The notes beneath the pieces are model-generated. The model was given only the letters and a program-made list of their open reading frames with translations, was not told the DNA's origin and made no database searches. Positions 7,551 to 17,785 of a DNA stretch of 45,211 nt are shown one piece after another. Each line of letters opens with the position of its first letter. Position 1 is the stretch's first letter. A program made the translations under genes and the position numbers. This stretch comes from Bacteroidales bacterium (GTDB lineage Bacteria > Bacteroidota > Bacteroidia > Bacteroidales > UBA932), in the NCBI GenBank assembly GCA_024695285.1, contig JAILIM010000084.1, positions 1 through 45,211 on the forward strand, given 5' to 3'.

Positions 7551-7746
7551 AGGAGGAAACCTTGCCAGCGGGAGCAGTGGCAGTGGCAATGGCGGGAGCA
7601 GTAAGGCATTGGCGGCGGCAGCGAGGCACTTGTGAAAACCATCCAAGGTGCTGCCGCTGGAAGAATAATGATGCCAGCGGGAGCGAATAAGGGCGATATT
7701 GCTTCTCCTGGGAGGAAATCCTTGCCAGCGGGAGCACCGGCGGCAG
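7551..7746. repeat. Hairpin-rich intergenic repeat, right inverted copy plus an extra unit
   Basis: Positions 7641-7746 are the reverse complement of 6211-6320 with scattered mismatches. The shared order is GTGCTGCCGCTGGAAGAA, GCCAGCGGGAGCGAA, GGGCGATATTGCT, GGAAATCCTTGCCAGCGGGAGCA on the plus strand (about 6 mismatches in the best 58 bases). One more single core (AACCTTGCCAGCGGGAGCAG) lies at 7558-7577. Confidence 0.8.
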
Positions 7747-7847
7747 TTCAAGGGAGGCTACCCGAACCCTGCCACCGCCGCTGATGACAGAACTCCCCCC
7801 GGGAGAGAAATACCGGCGGCGGGTTTTCGGATAATTACAAAATTTAT

Positions 7848-7855
7848 TAACTTTG
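7848..7855 (+). promoter_or_regulatory. Promoter -7 box of parE
   Basis: TAACTTTG fits TAnnTTTG and lies 20 bases before the parE ATG. A T-rich stretch near 7823-7828 could be a weak upstream element. Confidence 0.55.
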
Positions 7856-7875
7856 TAGGATTCGAATTCGTTACT

Positions 7876-9789
7876 ATGGCAGATCAAATGGCAGATCAGA
7901 TCAAATACACAGACGACAACATCATCACCCTCGAGGGTGTGCAGCATATCCGTATGCGTCCCGGTATGTATATCGGAAGGCTCGGCAACGGCAACAACCC
8001 CGGCGACGGCATCTATGTCCTTCTCAAGGAAGTGGTGGATAACTGTATTGACGAATTTGCGATGGGATTCGGAAAGCAGGTCCAGATCCAGATAGAAGAG
8101 GGGGAGGTCAGCGTCCGGGACTTCGGCCGCGGCATCCCTCTCGACTCGGTTGTCAAGGCAGTGAGCATCCTGAACACTGGCGGCAAGTTCGACGACAAGG
8201 CTTTCAAGAAATCCGTCGGCCTCAACGGCGTGGGCACTAAAGCCGTCAACGCCCTGTCGGAGCGCTTCTACGTGTGCTCCCACCGCGGCGGCGAGTGCTC
8301 CTGGGCCCGTTTCGAAAGGGGCGAGCTGAAAGACAGCGGCAAGGAGCCCACGAAGGAAAAGGACGGCACCCTGGTGCGTTTCTTCCCCGACCACATGATG
8401 TTCGGCGACTTCCACTACAACATGGACTACGTCGAGACCATGGTCAAAAACTACTCCTACCTGAAGCGCGGCCTGACCCTCACCCTGAACGGAACATCCT
8501 ACAAGTCCGAGAACGGCCTGCTCGACCTCGTGAATGAGAATCTCGCCGAGGAGCCGCTCTACCCGCCCATCCACCTGGAAGGCGACGACATCGAGATAGT
8601 CCTCAGCCACGGCAATGCCTACGGCGAGAACATTTCCTCCTTCGTGAACGGCCAGAACACCCGTGACGGGGGCACCCACCTCGCCGCCTACAGGGAGGCT
8701 ATCGCCAAGACACTCAAGGACTTCTTCAAGAAGAACTACGAGCCCGCCGACTGCCGCCAGGGCATCGTTGGCGCCATCAGCATCCAGATCCAGGAGCCCA
8801 ATTTCGAAGGCCAGACGAAGACCAAGCTGGGCAGCAACTACATGTGGGAGAAGCAGACGCGCGACGAGAAAGGCACCATCAAGACCGACATAGGCCCGAC
8901 CATCCGCAGCTTCGTCAACGACTTCGTGGCCAAGAACCTGGACAATTACCTCCGCATCCACAAGGAGATCGTTCCCGTCATCGAAGAGAAGATCAAAGCG
9001 TCACAGCAAGAGCGCGAGGAAATCTCCGGCATCCAGAAAAAGACCCGCGAGCGCAACAAGAAGACCAACATCTACAACCGCAAGCTCCGCGACTGCAAGT
9101 TCCACTTCAACGACAAGGTCACCGAAAAGACCCAGGAGTTCATCGACAAGTCCAGCATATTCATCACGGAGGGCGATTCCGCTAGCGGCACCATTACCCA
9201 GGCGCGCAACGCCTCCTACCAGGCCGTCTTCAGCCTCCGCGGCAAGCCCATCAACTGCTACAAGGAGAGCCGCAAGAAGGTGGCCGAGAACGAGGAACTC
9301 AGCCTGCTCGTCAACGCCCTCGGCGTGGAGGACGAACTGGACAACCTCCGCTACAACAACATCATCGTTGCGACAGATGCCGATGACGACGGAATGCACA
9401 TCCGCATGCTGGTGCTGACCTTCTTCATGAAGTATTACCCCGACCTCATCCGCCGCGGTCACGTCCACATCCTCCAGACACCCCTTTTCAGGGTCCACAA
9501 CAAGAAGGAGAACCGCTACTGCTATTCCCAGGAGGAGAAGGAGAAGGCCATCAACGCTCTGAAGACCGGCGTGGAAATCACCCGCTTCAAAGGCCTCGGC
9601 GAAATCAGCCCGGACGAGTTCTCCGACTTCATCGGCGATGACATGCGCCTTGATCCCGTGACCCTCGCGGAGGAAGAGTCCATCATCGAAATAATGGACT
9701 TCTACATGGGCGACAACACCGTCGACCGCCAGAACTTCATCCGCGCCCACCTCCGCTCCGAGCAGGAACTCGAAGACGTGGATATCTAA
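7876..9789 (+). CDS. parE: DNA topoisomerase IV subunit B
   Basis: ParE is the ATPase subunit of topoisomerase IV, which unlinks daughter chromosomes. The 637-residue protein has the GHKL ATPase signature (EVVDN with N56, DFGRGIP at 82-88, GLNGVGTKAVN) and the Toprim metal site (E432-GDSASG; DADDD at 501-505). The beginning, LEGVQHIRMRPGMYIGRL and GIYVLLKEVVDN, is ParE-like and not GyrB-like for Bacteroidota. The start is the first of two tandem ATGGCAGATCA(A/G) copies (7876 and 7888), so the product begins MADQMADQ; the second ATG is also possible. No parC follows: the next gene is convergent. Confidence 0.9.
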   Translation: MADQMADQIKYTDDNIITLEGVQHIRMRPGMYIGRLGNGNNPGDGIYVLLKEVVDNCIDEFAMGFGKQVQIQIEEGEVSVRDFGRGIPLDSVVKAVSILNTGGKFDDKAFKKSVGLNGVGTKAVNALSERFYVCSHRGGECSWARFERGELKDSGKEPTKEKDGTLVRFFPDHMMFGDFHYNMDYVETMVKNYSYLKRGLTLTLNGTSYKSENGLLDLVNENLAEEPLYPPIHLEGDDIEIVLSHGNAYGENISSFVNGQNTRDGGTHLAAYREAIAKTLKDFFKKNYEPADCRQGIVGAISIQIQEPNFEGQTKTKLGSNYMWEKQTRDEKGTIKTDIGPTIRSFVNDFVAKNLDNYLRIHKEIVPVIEEKIKASQQEREEISGIQKKTRERNKKTNIYNRKLRDCKFHFNDKVTEKTQEFIDKSSIFITEGDSASGTITQARNASYQAVFSLRGKPINCYKESRKKVAENEELSLLVNALGVEDELDNLRYNNIIVATDADDDGMHIRMLVLTFFMKYYPDLIRRGHVHILQTPLFRVHNKKENRYCYSQEEKEKAINALKTGVEITRFKGLGEISPDEFSDFIGDDMRLDPVTLAEEESIIEIMDFYMGDNTVDRQNFIRAHLRSEQELEDVDI

Positions 9790-9804
9790 TAGGAACGGGG
9801 CTCT

Positions 9805-11883
9805 TTAGAGGCGCTTGACTTTGAGGACGGGTTTGAGGTTGGAGAGCTGGGAGATGACTTTGTCCAGTTCGAGGTTGGAGGGAACGAGGAGGCGGATGGT
9901 GATTTCCTGGGTGCCGTTGCGGGGGTTGTCGTTGACGGTCAGGGAGCGCACTGAGACGCGGAACTGGCCGGTGACGTCCAGGATGGCGCTCATCACCGGA
10001 TTGTCGTTATAAGCCGTCACCACCAGGGTCGCCTGGAAAGTGCCGGCGGAGGCGTTGTCCTGCCATATAACCTTCTGGATACGATAGGGATAGCGCTCCA
10101 GCAGCCGGGCGGCGTTGGGACAGGAGACACGGTGGATCTTGATGCCTGCGCTCCGGGTCACGAAGCCGAACACGTCATCCCCGAACACCGGGTTGCAGCA
10201 TGCGGCCATCTTGTAGTCCAGACCCTTCACGTTCTTGGCGTTGAGCACGAGGATGTCCTCACCGGTGCCGCTGTACTGCAGCGTCTTCTCCGGTACCGCC
10301 GCTTCCTGCTGCACCTCTTCGTGGTGCCCCTCCGTCTTCTCCAGTATGAAGGCCTTGATGTCGGCCACGTCGATTTCACCCTTCGCGATCGCCGCCATGA
10401 AGGACAGCACGGAGCTGTACTTGTGGGCCTTCATGTATTCGGTCAGCATCACGTCGGGGAACTCCAGCTTCCAGTTCTTTAGGCGGCGCTCAAGGGTCTC
10501 GCGGCCTTCCGCGGCCCTCTTGCGCTCGTCGGCGTCGAGCTCCAGCTTAATCTTGGAGCGGGCCTTGGAGGTGACCACCCAGTTCAGCCAGTCGCGCGAG
10601 GGCCGCTGGTCCTTGCGGGTCAGAATCTCGACGGTGTCGCCCGTCTTGAGCTTCTCCTTCAACTGGACCGCCTTGCCGTTGACGCGGCCGCCGATGCAGC
10701 GTGCGCCGAGGCCGGAGTGGATGCTGAACGCAAAATCAAGCACCGAGGCTCCTGCTGCGAGGATACGGAGCTCGCCGGTGGGAGTGAACACAAAGATTTC
10801 CTTGTCGGGAGGGGAGGGCAGGTCTTCCGGGGTGGCGTCGAGCGGGTGCCCCAGGGCGTCGCGCACGCTCTGCAGCCAGCGGTCGGTCGTGGCCTCGTGC
10901 TTGATGCCCTTGTAGGCCCAGTGGGCGGCGGGGCCGTTCTCCGCCATCTCGTCCATACGCTTGGTGCGTATCTGGACCTCGAGGTAGGAGCCCTGCTTGT
11001 TCTTGACGGTTATGTGGAGGGACTCGTAGCCGCTGGGGCGCGGAGTGGTGATCCAGTCGCGCAGGCGCTTTGTGTCCGGTTCGTATTCCTCGGTCACGTA
11101 GGAGTACACCTTCCAGCAGAGGTCCTTCTCCAGTTTCGGGTCAGGCTCGCAGTCAATGATGAAACGGATGGCGAACACGTCGTAGATGCCCTCGAACGGC
11201 ACCTTCTGCACTTGCATCTTGCGGTAGATGGAGTAGGCGCTCTTAGTGCGGACCTTCAGCTTGTAGGTGATTCCGGCGTCGGAAAGCTTCTTCTTCAGCG
11301 GCTCTATGAACTCTTCGGTCAGGCGCTCGCGGTCCTTTTCGGTGGCTTTGAGCTTGAAGTTGATGGCGCGGTACTGCTGCGGCTCGGCGTGCCTTAGGTA
11401 GATGTTGCCGAGCTCGCTGTTGATGTTGTAGAGGCCCAGCTGGTGCGCCAGTGGCATGTACAGCATCAGCGTCTCCAGCAGCTTCTGGTCACGCGACATT
11501 TTTGGGAACATCTCCAGATGGCGCATGACCTCCAGGCGGTCGGCGATTTTGATCACGCTGACGCGCGGGTCGGTGGAGTACTGGACTATCAGCTTCTTGT
11601 AGTTCTCCGCCTCCAGACGCGTGTCCTTGGGCTTGATGGTGGAAATCTTGTTGAGGCCGTCCACCATCATCAGCACGTCCTGCGGGAAGGCACTGATATC
11701 TATGTCTTTATGGCAGCGGGTGGCCTCGTGGAGATAGACAGCGGCAACGCAAGGCTCCGGCAGGCCTATTTCGTCTCCGACGATATGGGCCGTGCCGTCG
11801 GCGTGCTCGATGAAAGGGGAGCCGTCGTAGCGGGTCTCGCCTTCAAGGGCTGCCAGGGCTATGTTGCGCGCTTCTTCTTTCAC
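9805..11883 (-). CDS. RelA/SpoT-family (p)ppGpp synthetase with degenerate hydrolase site
   Basis: RSH enzymes make and often degrade the alarmone (p)ppGpp. This 692-residue member keeps the synthetase core ([43 protein letters not shown]), a TGS domain ([24 protein letters not shown]) and a C-terminal ACT-like domain. The N-terminal HD hydrolase is damaged: H27 is kept, but the HDxxED motif reads H52-E53-ATR. The RXKD/EXDD signature reads RLRD. It is therefore probably synthetase-only. GTG at 11883 is chosen because it gives a GTGA overlap with the upstream stop; further upstream the frame lies inside the neighbouring gene. Family members usually have about 40 more N-terminal residues. Confidence 0.88.
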   Translation of the reverse strand: MKEEARNIALAALEGETRYDGSPFIEHADGTAHIVGDEIGLPEPCVAAVYLHEATRCHKDIDISAFPQDVLMMVDGLNKISTIKPKDTRLEAENYKKLIVQYSTDPRVSVIKIADRLEVMRHLEMFPKMSRDQKLLETLMLYMPLAHQLGLYNINSELGNIYLRHAEPQQYRAINFKLKATEKDRERLTEEFIEPLKKKLSDAGITYKLKVRTKSAYSIYRKMQVQKVPFEGIYDVFAIRFIIDCEPDPKLEKDLCWKVYSYVTEEYEPDTKRLRDWITTPRPSGYESLHITVKNKQGSYLEVQIRTKRMDEMAENGPAAHWAYKGIKHEATTDRWLQSVRDALGHPLDATPEDLPSPPDKEIFVFTPTGELRILAAGASVLDFAFSIHSGLGARCIGGRVNGKAVQLKEKLKTGDTVEILTRKDQRPSRDWLNWVVTSKARSKIKLELDADERKRAAEGRETLERRLKNWKLEFPDVMLTEYMKAHKYSSVLSFMAAIAKGEIDVADIKAFILEKTEGHHEEVQQEAAVPEKTLQYSGTGEDILVLNAKNVKGLDYKMAACCNPVFGDDVFGFVTRSAGIKIHRVSCPNAARLLERYPYRIQKVIWQDNASAGTFQATLVVTAYNDNPVMSAILDVTGQFRVSVRSLTVNDNPRNGTQEITIRLLVPSNLELDKVISQLSNLKPVLKVKRL

Positions 11884-13082
11884 AGGCTGGTGTAGTTGTC
11901 GAAATAACCTTGTACGAGCACGACGGGCGTGCCTTTGTCGCCGGAGCCGGAGGTCAGGTCGCAGAGCGAGCCGATGAGGTCGGTCAGCTGGCGGGGGGTG
12001 GTGCCTTCGGAGGCCATCTTGCCTTTGAGGTTGGCGTCCTTCGCCTTGATGGAAGCGGAGATGGCCTCTTTCAGGGCCTCGCCGCTGAGGGTCGAGAAGT
12101 CGTTGTCGGCCAGGTACTTGAGCTTGAGCTCGTTGGGGGTGCCGACAAGGCCGTCGGTGAAGGCGGGGGAGACAACAGGGTCGGCGAGCTCCCATATCTT
12201 GCCCTGCGGATCTTTGAAGGCGCCGTCGCCGTAAACCATCACCTCGACGCACTTCCCGGTCGCTTCCAGGAAGCGTTTCTGGATGTCGAACACGAGGCCG
12301 CGGCAGTCGTCGGGGAAGAGCTTCACCTTGTCTTCGGTCGCCTTGTTGGAGCCCAGGAGGCCGTAGAGCCTGTTGCAACCGCTGCCGTTCACGGGCACGT
12401 TCAGGATGTCGTCCATGCCGAGCACCACCCGGGCGCCGGCGGCCGCCAGCTTGCGCTTCGTGCGCTTGCGGGTGTGGATGTCGCAGGCGATCACGGTGTC
12501 GGTGTACTGAAGTATCGTTTCGGGGCGGTTGGCGAAGATAATCTCGGCCTCGGCGCCGCTCTCCTCGATGATGCTGCGGTAGTAGGCCACGTAGTCCACG
12601 CCGGTGAACTCGTGGGGGTTGACGCCGAAGAGCTCACGGTAGCGCGCTTCGCTCAGCACGTCGGAATAGGGATTGACGCCGGCCTCGTCCAGCTGGTCCA
12701 GGCTCACGAGGGAGTTGCCCACTTCGTCGCTCGGATAGCTGAGCATGAGCACTATCTTTCTGCAGCCCATCGCCATGCCGCGCAGGCATATGGCGAAGCG
12801 GTTGCGGGAAAGGATGGGAAAGATGATACCCACTGTCCCGCCGCCGGTCTTGGCGCGCACGTCCGCAGCGATGTCGGCAACGCCGGCGTAATTGCCCTGG
12901 GAGCGGGCCACGACGGATTCAGTGATGCAGACGACGTCCCGGTCGCGGAGTTCGAAACCCTCCGCACGGGCTGCTTCAAGTACACTGTTGACTGCGATTT
13001 CGGCGAGATTGTCACCCTGGCGGATGATAGGGCAGCGGATTCCTCTGGAGACCGTGCCGACTTTGCGATCGAGCGTGTTCAT
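11880..13082 (-). CDS. Coenzyme F420 gamma-glutamyl ligase-like (CofE family) protein
   Basis: The 400-residue product resembles the CofE/F420_ligase family: an N-terminal [31 protein letters not shown] and a [19 protein letters not shown] core. True CofE adds glutamate to F420-0 in methanogens and actinobacteria. Bacteroidota are not known to make F420 and no other cof gene is in the window, so the substrate here is unknown; an amide-ligase or glutamylation role is only a guess. The ATG at 13082 follows a minus-strand TATTTTTG box (13100-13107). The gene overlaps the RSH gene by four bases (GTGA), so the two are co-transcribed. Confidence 0.72.
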   Translation of the reverse strand: MNTLDRKVGTVSRGIRCPIIRQGDNLAEIAVNSVLEAARAEGFELRDRDVVCITESVVARSQGNYAGVADIAADVRAKTGGGTVGIIFPILSRNRFAICLRGMAMGCRKIVLMLSYPSDEVGNSLVSLDQLDEAGVNPYSDVLSEARYRELFGVNPHEFTGVDYVAYYRSIIEESGAEAEIIFANRPETILQYTDTVIACDIHTRKRTKRKLAAAGARVVLGMDDILNVPVNGSGCNRLYGLLGSNKATEDKVKLFPDDCRGLVFDIQKRFLEATGKCVEVMVYGDGAFKDPQGKIWELADPVVSPAFTDGLVGTPNELKLKYLADNDFSTLSGEALKEAISASIKAKDANLKGKMASEGTTPRQLTDLIGSLCDLTSGSGDKGTPVVLVQGYFDNYTSL

Positions 13083-13099
13083 AATCAAATAATCTACTA

Positions 13100-13128
13100 C
13101 AAAAATAGTAAAAAGATTAGTATATTCG
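13100..13128. promoter_or_regulatory. Divergent promoter boxes of the cofE-like gene (minus) and uvrB (plus)
   Basis: The gap between the two start codons is 54 bases. On the minus strand TATTTTTG lies at 13100-13107, 17 bases before the cofE-like ATG. On the plus strand TATATTCG (13121-13128) is one base off TAnnTTTG and ends 8 bases before the uvrB ATG. The two polymerase footprints must overlap. Confidence 0.5.
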
Positions 13129-13136
13129 CACCCGAA

Positions 13137-15311
13137 ATGAAATTTGTCCTTGAATCTGAATACAAGCCCGCGGGAGACCAGCCGGAGGCCATATCGCAGC
13201 TCTGCTCGGCCCTGCGCGAGGGCGTGCCGGACGTAACGCTTCTCGGCGTCACAGGCTCCGGCAAGACCTTCACGATGGCGGGCGTCATCGAGCGCCTCCA
13301 ACGTCCTGCGCTGATACTGAGCCACAACAAGACGCTTGCGGCCCAGCTCTACGGCGAATTCAAGGCTTTCTTTCCCAGCAACGCTGTCGAATACTTCGTT
13401 TCCTACTACGATTACTACCAGCCGGAGGCCTACCTGCCCGTCACCGACACCTACATCGAAAAGGACCTGAGCATCAACGACCAGATCGAGAAGCTAAGGC
13501 TGTCGGCGGCATCGGCGCTGATGAGCGGAAGGCGCGACGTCATAGTGGTGTCCAGCGTCAGCTGCCTCTACGGCATAGGCAACCCGGAAGACTTCCACGC
13601 CCAGACCATCGAAGTGGCGAAAGGGGAGAGGCGCACCCTCACGGGCCTGCTCTACAAGCTCGTCGATGCGCTCTACAGCCGCACGGAGACCGATTTCAAG
13701 CGCGGCACCTTCCGTGTCCACGGCGACATAGTGGACGTGTTCCTGGGCGGAGCCGACGAGGCCGTGCGCATAGAATTCTTCGGCGACGAGGTGGACGGGC
13801 TGAGCCTGATCGACCCGGTCACCGGCGCCCATATCGAAGAACTCGACCACGTGAGCATCTGCCCGGCCACGAATTTCGTGACCACGCGCGAGCGCTCGAT
13901 TGCGGCCGTGAGCGCCATCCAGGACGACCTGGTGAAGCAGGTGGAGTGGTTCGAGTCCATAGGCAAGAACCTGGAGGCCAAGCGCCTGAAGCAGCGGGTG
14001 GAGTACGACCTGGAGATGATCAAGGAGATGGGCTACTGCCCCGGCATCGAGAATTATTCCCGTTATTTCGACGGCCGCAAGGAGGGCGAGCGCCCCTTCT
14101 GCCTGCTGGACTATTTCACCAAGGATTTCATCACTTTCATCGACGAAAGCCACGTGACCATACCCCAGGTGCGCGCCATGTACGGCGGCGACCATTCACG
14201 TAAGTCGGTGCTGGTGGAGTACGGCTTCCGCCTGCCAGCCGCTTCCGACAACCGGCCCCTGAAGTTCGAGGAGTTCGAGGCGCTCACGGGGCAGACGGTC
14301 TATGTGAGCGCAACCCCTGCCGACTATGAGCTTGAGAAGTCGGAAGGGCTTGTGGTTGAGCAGGTTGTGCGCCCCACTGGCCTGCTGGATCCGCCCATCG
14401 AAGTACGCCCGACGGAGGGGCAGGTGGACGACCTGGTGGAGGAGATACGCAAGCGCGCGGAGGTGGATGAGCGCGTGCTCGTGACCACGCTGACGAAGCG
14501 TATGGCGGAGGAGCTTGACGAGTACCTGCGCCGCGTCGGGGTGCGCGTGCGTTATATCCACTCCGACGTGGATACGTCCGAGCGGGTGGAAATTATCGAG
14601 GATTTCAAGAACGGGCTCTTCGACGTGCTGGTTGGCGTGAACCTGCTGCGCGAGGGGCTGGATATTCCGTCAGTGTCGCTGGTGGCTATCCTGGATGCCG
14701 ACAAGGAGGGGTTCCTGCGCACCGGAAGGGCGCTCACCCAGACCGCCGGCAGGGCCGCCCGCAACATCAACGGGCTCGTTATCATGTACGCAGATTCTAT
14801 CACTCCTTCGATGGAGCAGACTATACGCGAGACGGAACGGCGCCGCTCCCGGCAGATCGCCTACAACAAGCAGCACGGAATCACCCCCCGTCAGGTGCAG
14901 ACGCGCCTCAATGCGCTGGCGGCGGAACTGGGCGGCGCGAAGCCGGTGGAGGGTCGTCTTGCAGGCGGCACCACCGGGCGCGTGTCGGCGGCCAATTCCT
15001 ACGACTCGCCGGTGTACATTCCGAATCCTTCGGATTACGGGAGGGGCTCCGTCAGCGTGGGCTTCGGGCACGATGCGCTGAGGGACAGCGGGGCTGCATT
15101 CGAGGATGGATTCGTGCGGGCGGACCTGGCGGCGGTGCTGCAGGATCCGGTGATCCGTTCTATGTCCAGGGCGCAGGTTGAGAAGATGATTGAGGAGGAC
15201 AGGGCGCGGATGAAGAAGTCCGCGGCAGAACTTGATTTTCCGGCGGCGGCGCGTTACCGCGACGAGATGTGGGCGCTGCAGCAGTATCTTAAAGTTTGGA
15301 AGGATAAATGA
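13137..15311 (+). CDS. uvrB: Excinuclease ABC subunit B
   Basis: UvrB is the damage-verifying helicase of nucleotide excision repair, loaded by UvrA and joined by UvrC. The 724-residue protein has Walker A GVTGSGKT (37-44), the beta-hairpin region after [10 protein letters not shown], the DESH box in [11 protein letters not shown], the C-terminal helicase motifs ([31 protein letters not shown]) and a UVR domain at the end ([19 protein letters not shown]). The length is normal for the family. The frame stays open far upstream, but the ATG at 13137 is the family start. DUF486 overlaps its stop by an ATGA. Confidence 0.96.
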   Translation: MKFVLESEYKPAGDQPEAISQLCSALREGVPDVTLLGVTGSGKTFTMAGVIERLQRPALILSHNKTLAAQLYGEFKAFFPSNAVEYFVSYYDYYQPEAYLPVTDTYIEKDLSINDQIEKLRLSAASALMSGRRDVIVVSSVSCLYGIGNPEDFHAQTIEVAKGERRTLTGLLYKLVDALYSRTETDFKRGTFRVHGDIVDVFLGGADEAVRIEFFGDEVDGLSLIDPVTGAHIEELDHVSICPATNFVTTRERSIAAVSAIQDDLVKQVEWFESIGKNLEAKRLKQRVEYDLEMIKEMGYCPGIENYSRYFDGRKEGERPFCLLDYFTKDFITFIDESHVTIPQVRAMYGGDHSRKSVLVEYGFRLPAASDNRPLKFEEFEALTGQTVYVSATPADYELEKSEGLVVEQVVRPTGLLDPPIEVRPTEGQVDDLVEEIRKRAEVDERVLVTTLTKRMAEELDEYLRRVGVRVRYIHSDVDTSERVEIIEDFKNGLFDVLVGVNLLREGLDIPSVSLVAILDADKEGFLRTGRALTQTAGRAARNINGLVIMYADSITPSMEQTIRETERRRSRQIAYNKQHGITPRQVQTRLNALAAELGGAKPVEGRLAGGTTGRVSAANSYDSPVYIPNPSDYGRGSVSVGFGHDALRDSGAAFEDGFVRADLAAVLQDPVIRSMSRAQVEKMIEEDRARMKKSAAELDFPAAARYRDEMWALQQYLKVWKDK

Positions 15312-15676
15312 ATGGTTTTTGGACTGTGCTGATGCTGGTCTTTTCCAACATCTTTATGACGTTTGCCTGGTATGGGCATTTGAAGCTTAGTGAGATGAAG
15401 ATTTCTACGGGGTGGCCGTTGATTTTGGTGATTTTGTTTTCGTGGGGGCTGGCGTTTTTTGAGTACTGCCTTACGGTGCCGGCGAACCGTATCGGCTTCA
15501 GCGGCAACGGCGGTCCTTTTAACTTGCTGCAGCTCAAGGTTATCCAGGAGGTTATCTCGCTGACCGTCTTTACCATCATAGTTATGATAGTATTTAAGAA
15601 CCAGCCAATCCAGTGGAACCATTTGGTTGCCTTTGGACTGCTGGTCCTCGCTGTCTTTTTCGTATTTCTGAAATAG
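15308..15676 (+). CDS. DUF486-family small DMT membrane protein
   Basis: The 122-residue protein has about four hydrophobic spans and the family block FAWYGHLK, followed by [22 protein letters not shown]486 proteins belong to the drug/metabolite transporter clan and no substrate is established. The gene overlaps uvrB by four bases and ends one base before the convergent PNP gene. Its base composition is visibly more AT-rich near the start than uvrB. Confidence 0.85.
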   Translation: MNGFWTVLMLVFSNIFMTFAWYGHLKLSEMKISTGWPLILVILFSWGLAFFEYCLTVPANRIGFSGNGGPFNLLQLKVIQEVISLTVFTIIVMIVFKNQPIQWNHLVAFGLLVLAVFFVFLK

Positions 15677-15677
15677 G

Positions 15678-16508
15678 CTACAAAGCCTCGATCATCCTGC
15701 GGAAGAGCTCGGACATGAGGTCGGCGGCGATGCCGGCCTGCTTGACGACGTCGTCGCCGTCGTTGAAGTTCTTGGGAACGTTGCGGGAATTGGCTTCGTT
15801 CGTGACGACGGACATGCCGAAGACGCGGATGCCGCAGTGGCGGGCCACGATGACTTCGGGGATGGTGGACATGCCCACGAGGTCGGCGCCGACTTCACGG
15901 AAGAAGCGGATTTCGGCGGGAGTTTCGTAGGTGGGGCCGGTGCTGCCGAAATAGACGCCCTTCTTGAGGTTGATGCCCATCTGGAGGCCGAGCTTCTCCG
16001 CAAGCTCCTGCAGCTCAAGGTCATAGGCGCAGGTCATATCCGGGAAGCGGGGGCCGAACTCGCTGAGGTTGGGACCGATGAGCGGGTTGGGCATCATGTT
16101 GATGTGGTCCTTTATTATCACCAGGTCGCCGACGTGGTAGTCTAGGTTGGTGCCGCCGGCGGCGTTGGACACGAAGAGGAACTCGATGCCGAGCAGCTTC
16201 ATCACGCGCACGCCGAGAGTCACAAGTTCCATCGGGTAGCCCTCATAGAAATGGAGGCGTCCCTGCATAGCGATGATCTTCTTTCCGCCGAGGTCGCCGT
16301 AGATGAAATTGCCTTTATGGCCGATTGCGGTTGATACCGGGAATTCCGGGACATCGCGATAGGGGATCACGATGGGGTTCTTTATCTCGTCGGCCAGCTT
16401 GCCGAGGCCGCTGCCCAGCACGATGCCGATTTTGGGTAATTTTCTCCTGCCGATGACGGTTTTAAGATACCGGGCAGCGTGGTTGATTTTTTCAGCTCTT
16501 TCGTCCAT
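15678..16508 (-). CDS. punA: Purine nucleoside phosphorylase
   Basis: The enzyme splits purine (deoxy)nucleosides with phosphate to free base and (deoxy)ribose-1-phosphate. The 276-residue protein is of the trimeric class I type. It has GIVLGSGLG for phosphate binding, GRLHFYEGYP, VSNAAGGTN, GPTYETPAEIRF and the base-binding VVTNEA motif. It follows the amidohydrolase gene by 4 bases, which fits a purine-salvage operon. Confidence 0.93.
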   Translation of the reverse strand: MDERAEKINHAARYLKTVIGRRKLPKIGIVLGSGLGKLADEIKNPIVIPYRDVPEFPVSTAIGHKGNFIYGDLGGKKIIAMQGRLHFYEGYPMELVTLGVRVMKLLGIEFLFVSNAAGGTNLDYHVGDLVIIKDHINMMPNPLIGPNLSEFGPRFPDMTCAYDLELQELAEKLGLQMGINLKKGVYFGSTGPTYETPAEIRFFREVGADLVGMSTIPEVIVARHCGIRVFGMSVVTNEANSRNVPKNFNDGDDVVKQAGIAADLMSELFRRMIEAL

Positions 16509-16512
16509 AGTG

Positions 16513-17781
16513 TTATAACATTCGTTTGATTTGCTTCCGGGCCTCGGCCAGGATCTCGCGTTCGCCTTCGATCTCGCGGTGACGCATCACGAACTTGCCG
16601 CCACAGATGACGGAGTCGATGCAGTCGGAGTGCGCGGAATAGATGAAGTTGGCGAGGAAACTGCCGGGGGAGAGGAAGAAGGTGTTGTCGGTGTCGACGA
16701 TGGAAATGTCGGCGAGGGCCCCTTCTTCGAGGCGGCCGGCATTGATTTTCAGGGCTTTGGCCCCGTTGACCGTGGCCATCGCGAGGAGCTCTTCGAGAGG
16801 CATGGACTTGGGGTCATCCCGCCAGGCCTTCTGGAAGAGGGCGGAGGTCTTCATGGCCTCGAGTATGTCGAGGTTGTTGGATGAAGCGCAGCCGTCCGTG
16901 CCTATGCAGATGTTCACTCCGGCGTCGCGAAGCTCGTTGTAGAGGAACTTGTAGCCGGAGGAGATCTTGGCGTTGGAGTTGATGTTGTGGATGCAGTGCA
17001 CGCCGCGGGAGGCGAGCAGCTCGATGTCGTGCTCCGTGAGCCACAGAGTGTGGGCTGCAAGCAGGTTGGGGCCGAGAACGCCGAGCTCTTCGAGGTATTC
17101 GACCGGGGTCAGGCCGCCGTGGGCCGCCTTGCAGTCTTCCACTTCCTTGCGGGTTTCGCTCAGGTGGATGTGGAGGTTGAGGCCCCGCTCGCGGGCGAAC
17201 TCCGATATCCAGCGTATCATCGGTTCGCTGACTGAGTAGATGGCGTGGAAGGCGACTTCATAGATGCTGCGCTCCTGCCATATTTCGCGTGCGTGCTCAT
17301 ACCAGCGTATGCACTGGTCTTTCTCCCTTTCGGCCTCGGCAGGGTCGCCCCTGTCCATCATGTCGTAGCCCAGGGAATGGCGCACGCCGAGTTCGGAGGC
17401 CGCTTTGTGGGCGGCGGGGAAGAACCAGTACTGGTCGTTGAAAGTGGTCGTGCCGGTCCTGATCATTTCCAGGCAGGCTACCTTGGTGCTCCAGTAGACG
17501 AAGTCGGAGTCGAACTTCTCCTCGATGGCCCAGATCTTCTGTATCCAGTCCTGGAAAACCATGTCCTCGCCTATGCCCCGCATCAGGGCCATGCCGGCGT
17601 GGGTGTGCATGTTGATGAAGCCGGGGACGGCCACCTTGCCGCTGCAGTCCATCATTTCCACATCACCGGCAAGCTCCCAGCCCAGGCTGCTGCCGGCGGG
17701 GGCTATCTTGGTTATGACGTCTTTTTCTATGAGGACGTCCCTGGGGCTGTCGTCGATTTGTATATTCCTGAGCAGTATCAC
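16513..17781 (-). CDS. Amidohydrolase, methylthioadenosine/S-adenosylhomocysteine deaminase type
   Basis: The 422-residue protein is a metal-dependent hydrolase of the ATZ/TRZ-MtaD group. Metal ligands are visible in HTHAG, HIHLSE, AHTLWL and GTDGCASSNN. Its closest functional class deaminates 5'-methylthioadenosine, S-adenosylhomocysteine or adenosine to the inosine analogue, which would suit the PNP encoded next to it. Other members act on guanine or chlorinated triazines, so the substrate is inferred. The start is GTG at 17781, 4 bases after the DUF3276 gene. Confidence 0.82.
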   Translation of the reverse strand: MILLRNIQIDDSPRDVLIEKDVITKIAPAGSSLGWELAGDVEMMDCSGKVAVPGFINMHTHAGMALMRGIGEDMVFQDWIQKIWAIEEKFDSDFVYWSTKVACLEMIRTGTTTFNDQYWFFPAAHKAASELGVRHSLGYDMMDRGDPAEAEREKDQCIRWYEHAREIWQERSIYEVAFHAIYSVSEPMIRWISEFARERGLNLHIHLSETRKEVEDCKAAHGGLTPVEYLEELGVLGPNLLAAHTLWLTEHDIELLASRGVHCIHNINSNAKISSGYKFLYNELRDAGVNICIGTDGCASSNNLDILEAMKTSALFQKAWRDDPKSMPLEELLAMATVNGAKALKINAGRLEEGALADISIVDTDNTFFLSPGSFLANFIYSAHSDCIDSVICGGKFVMRHREIEGEREILAEARKQIKRML

Positions 17782-17785
17782 TTTG

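Noticed and set aside
7393..7635. A small protein gene in the DMT-parE gap
   Set aside because: The frame is Pro/Ala/Arg-rich, crosses repeat units, and has no promoter or motif.
11884..12378. A longer N-terminus for the RSH gene
   Set aside because: The extra 165 residues are Arg-rich and out of frame with the cofE-like gene they overlap. The GTGA overlap at 11880-11883 explains the start.
11910..13136. An in-frame extension of uvrB by about 409 codons on the plus strand
   Set aside because: It is antisense to the well-supported cofE-like gene, is poor in motifs, and UvrB homology begins exactly at the ATG at 13137.
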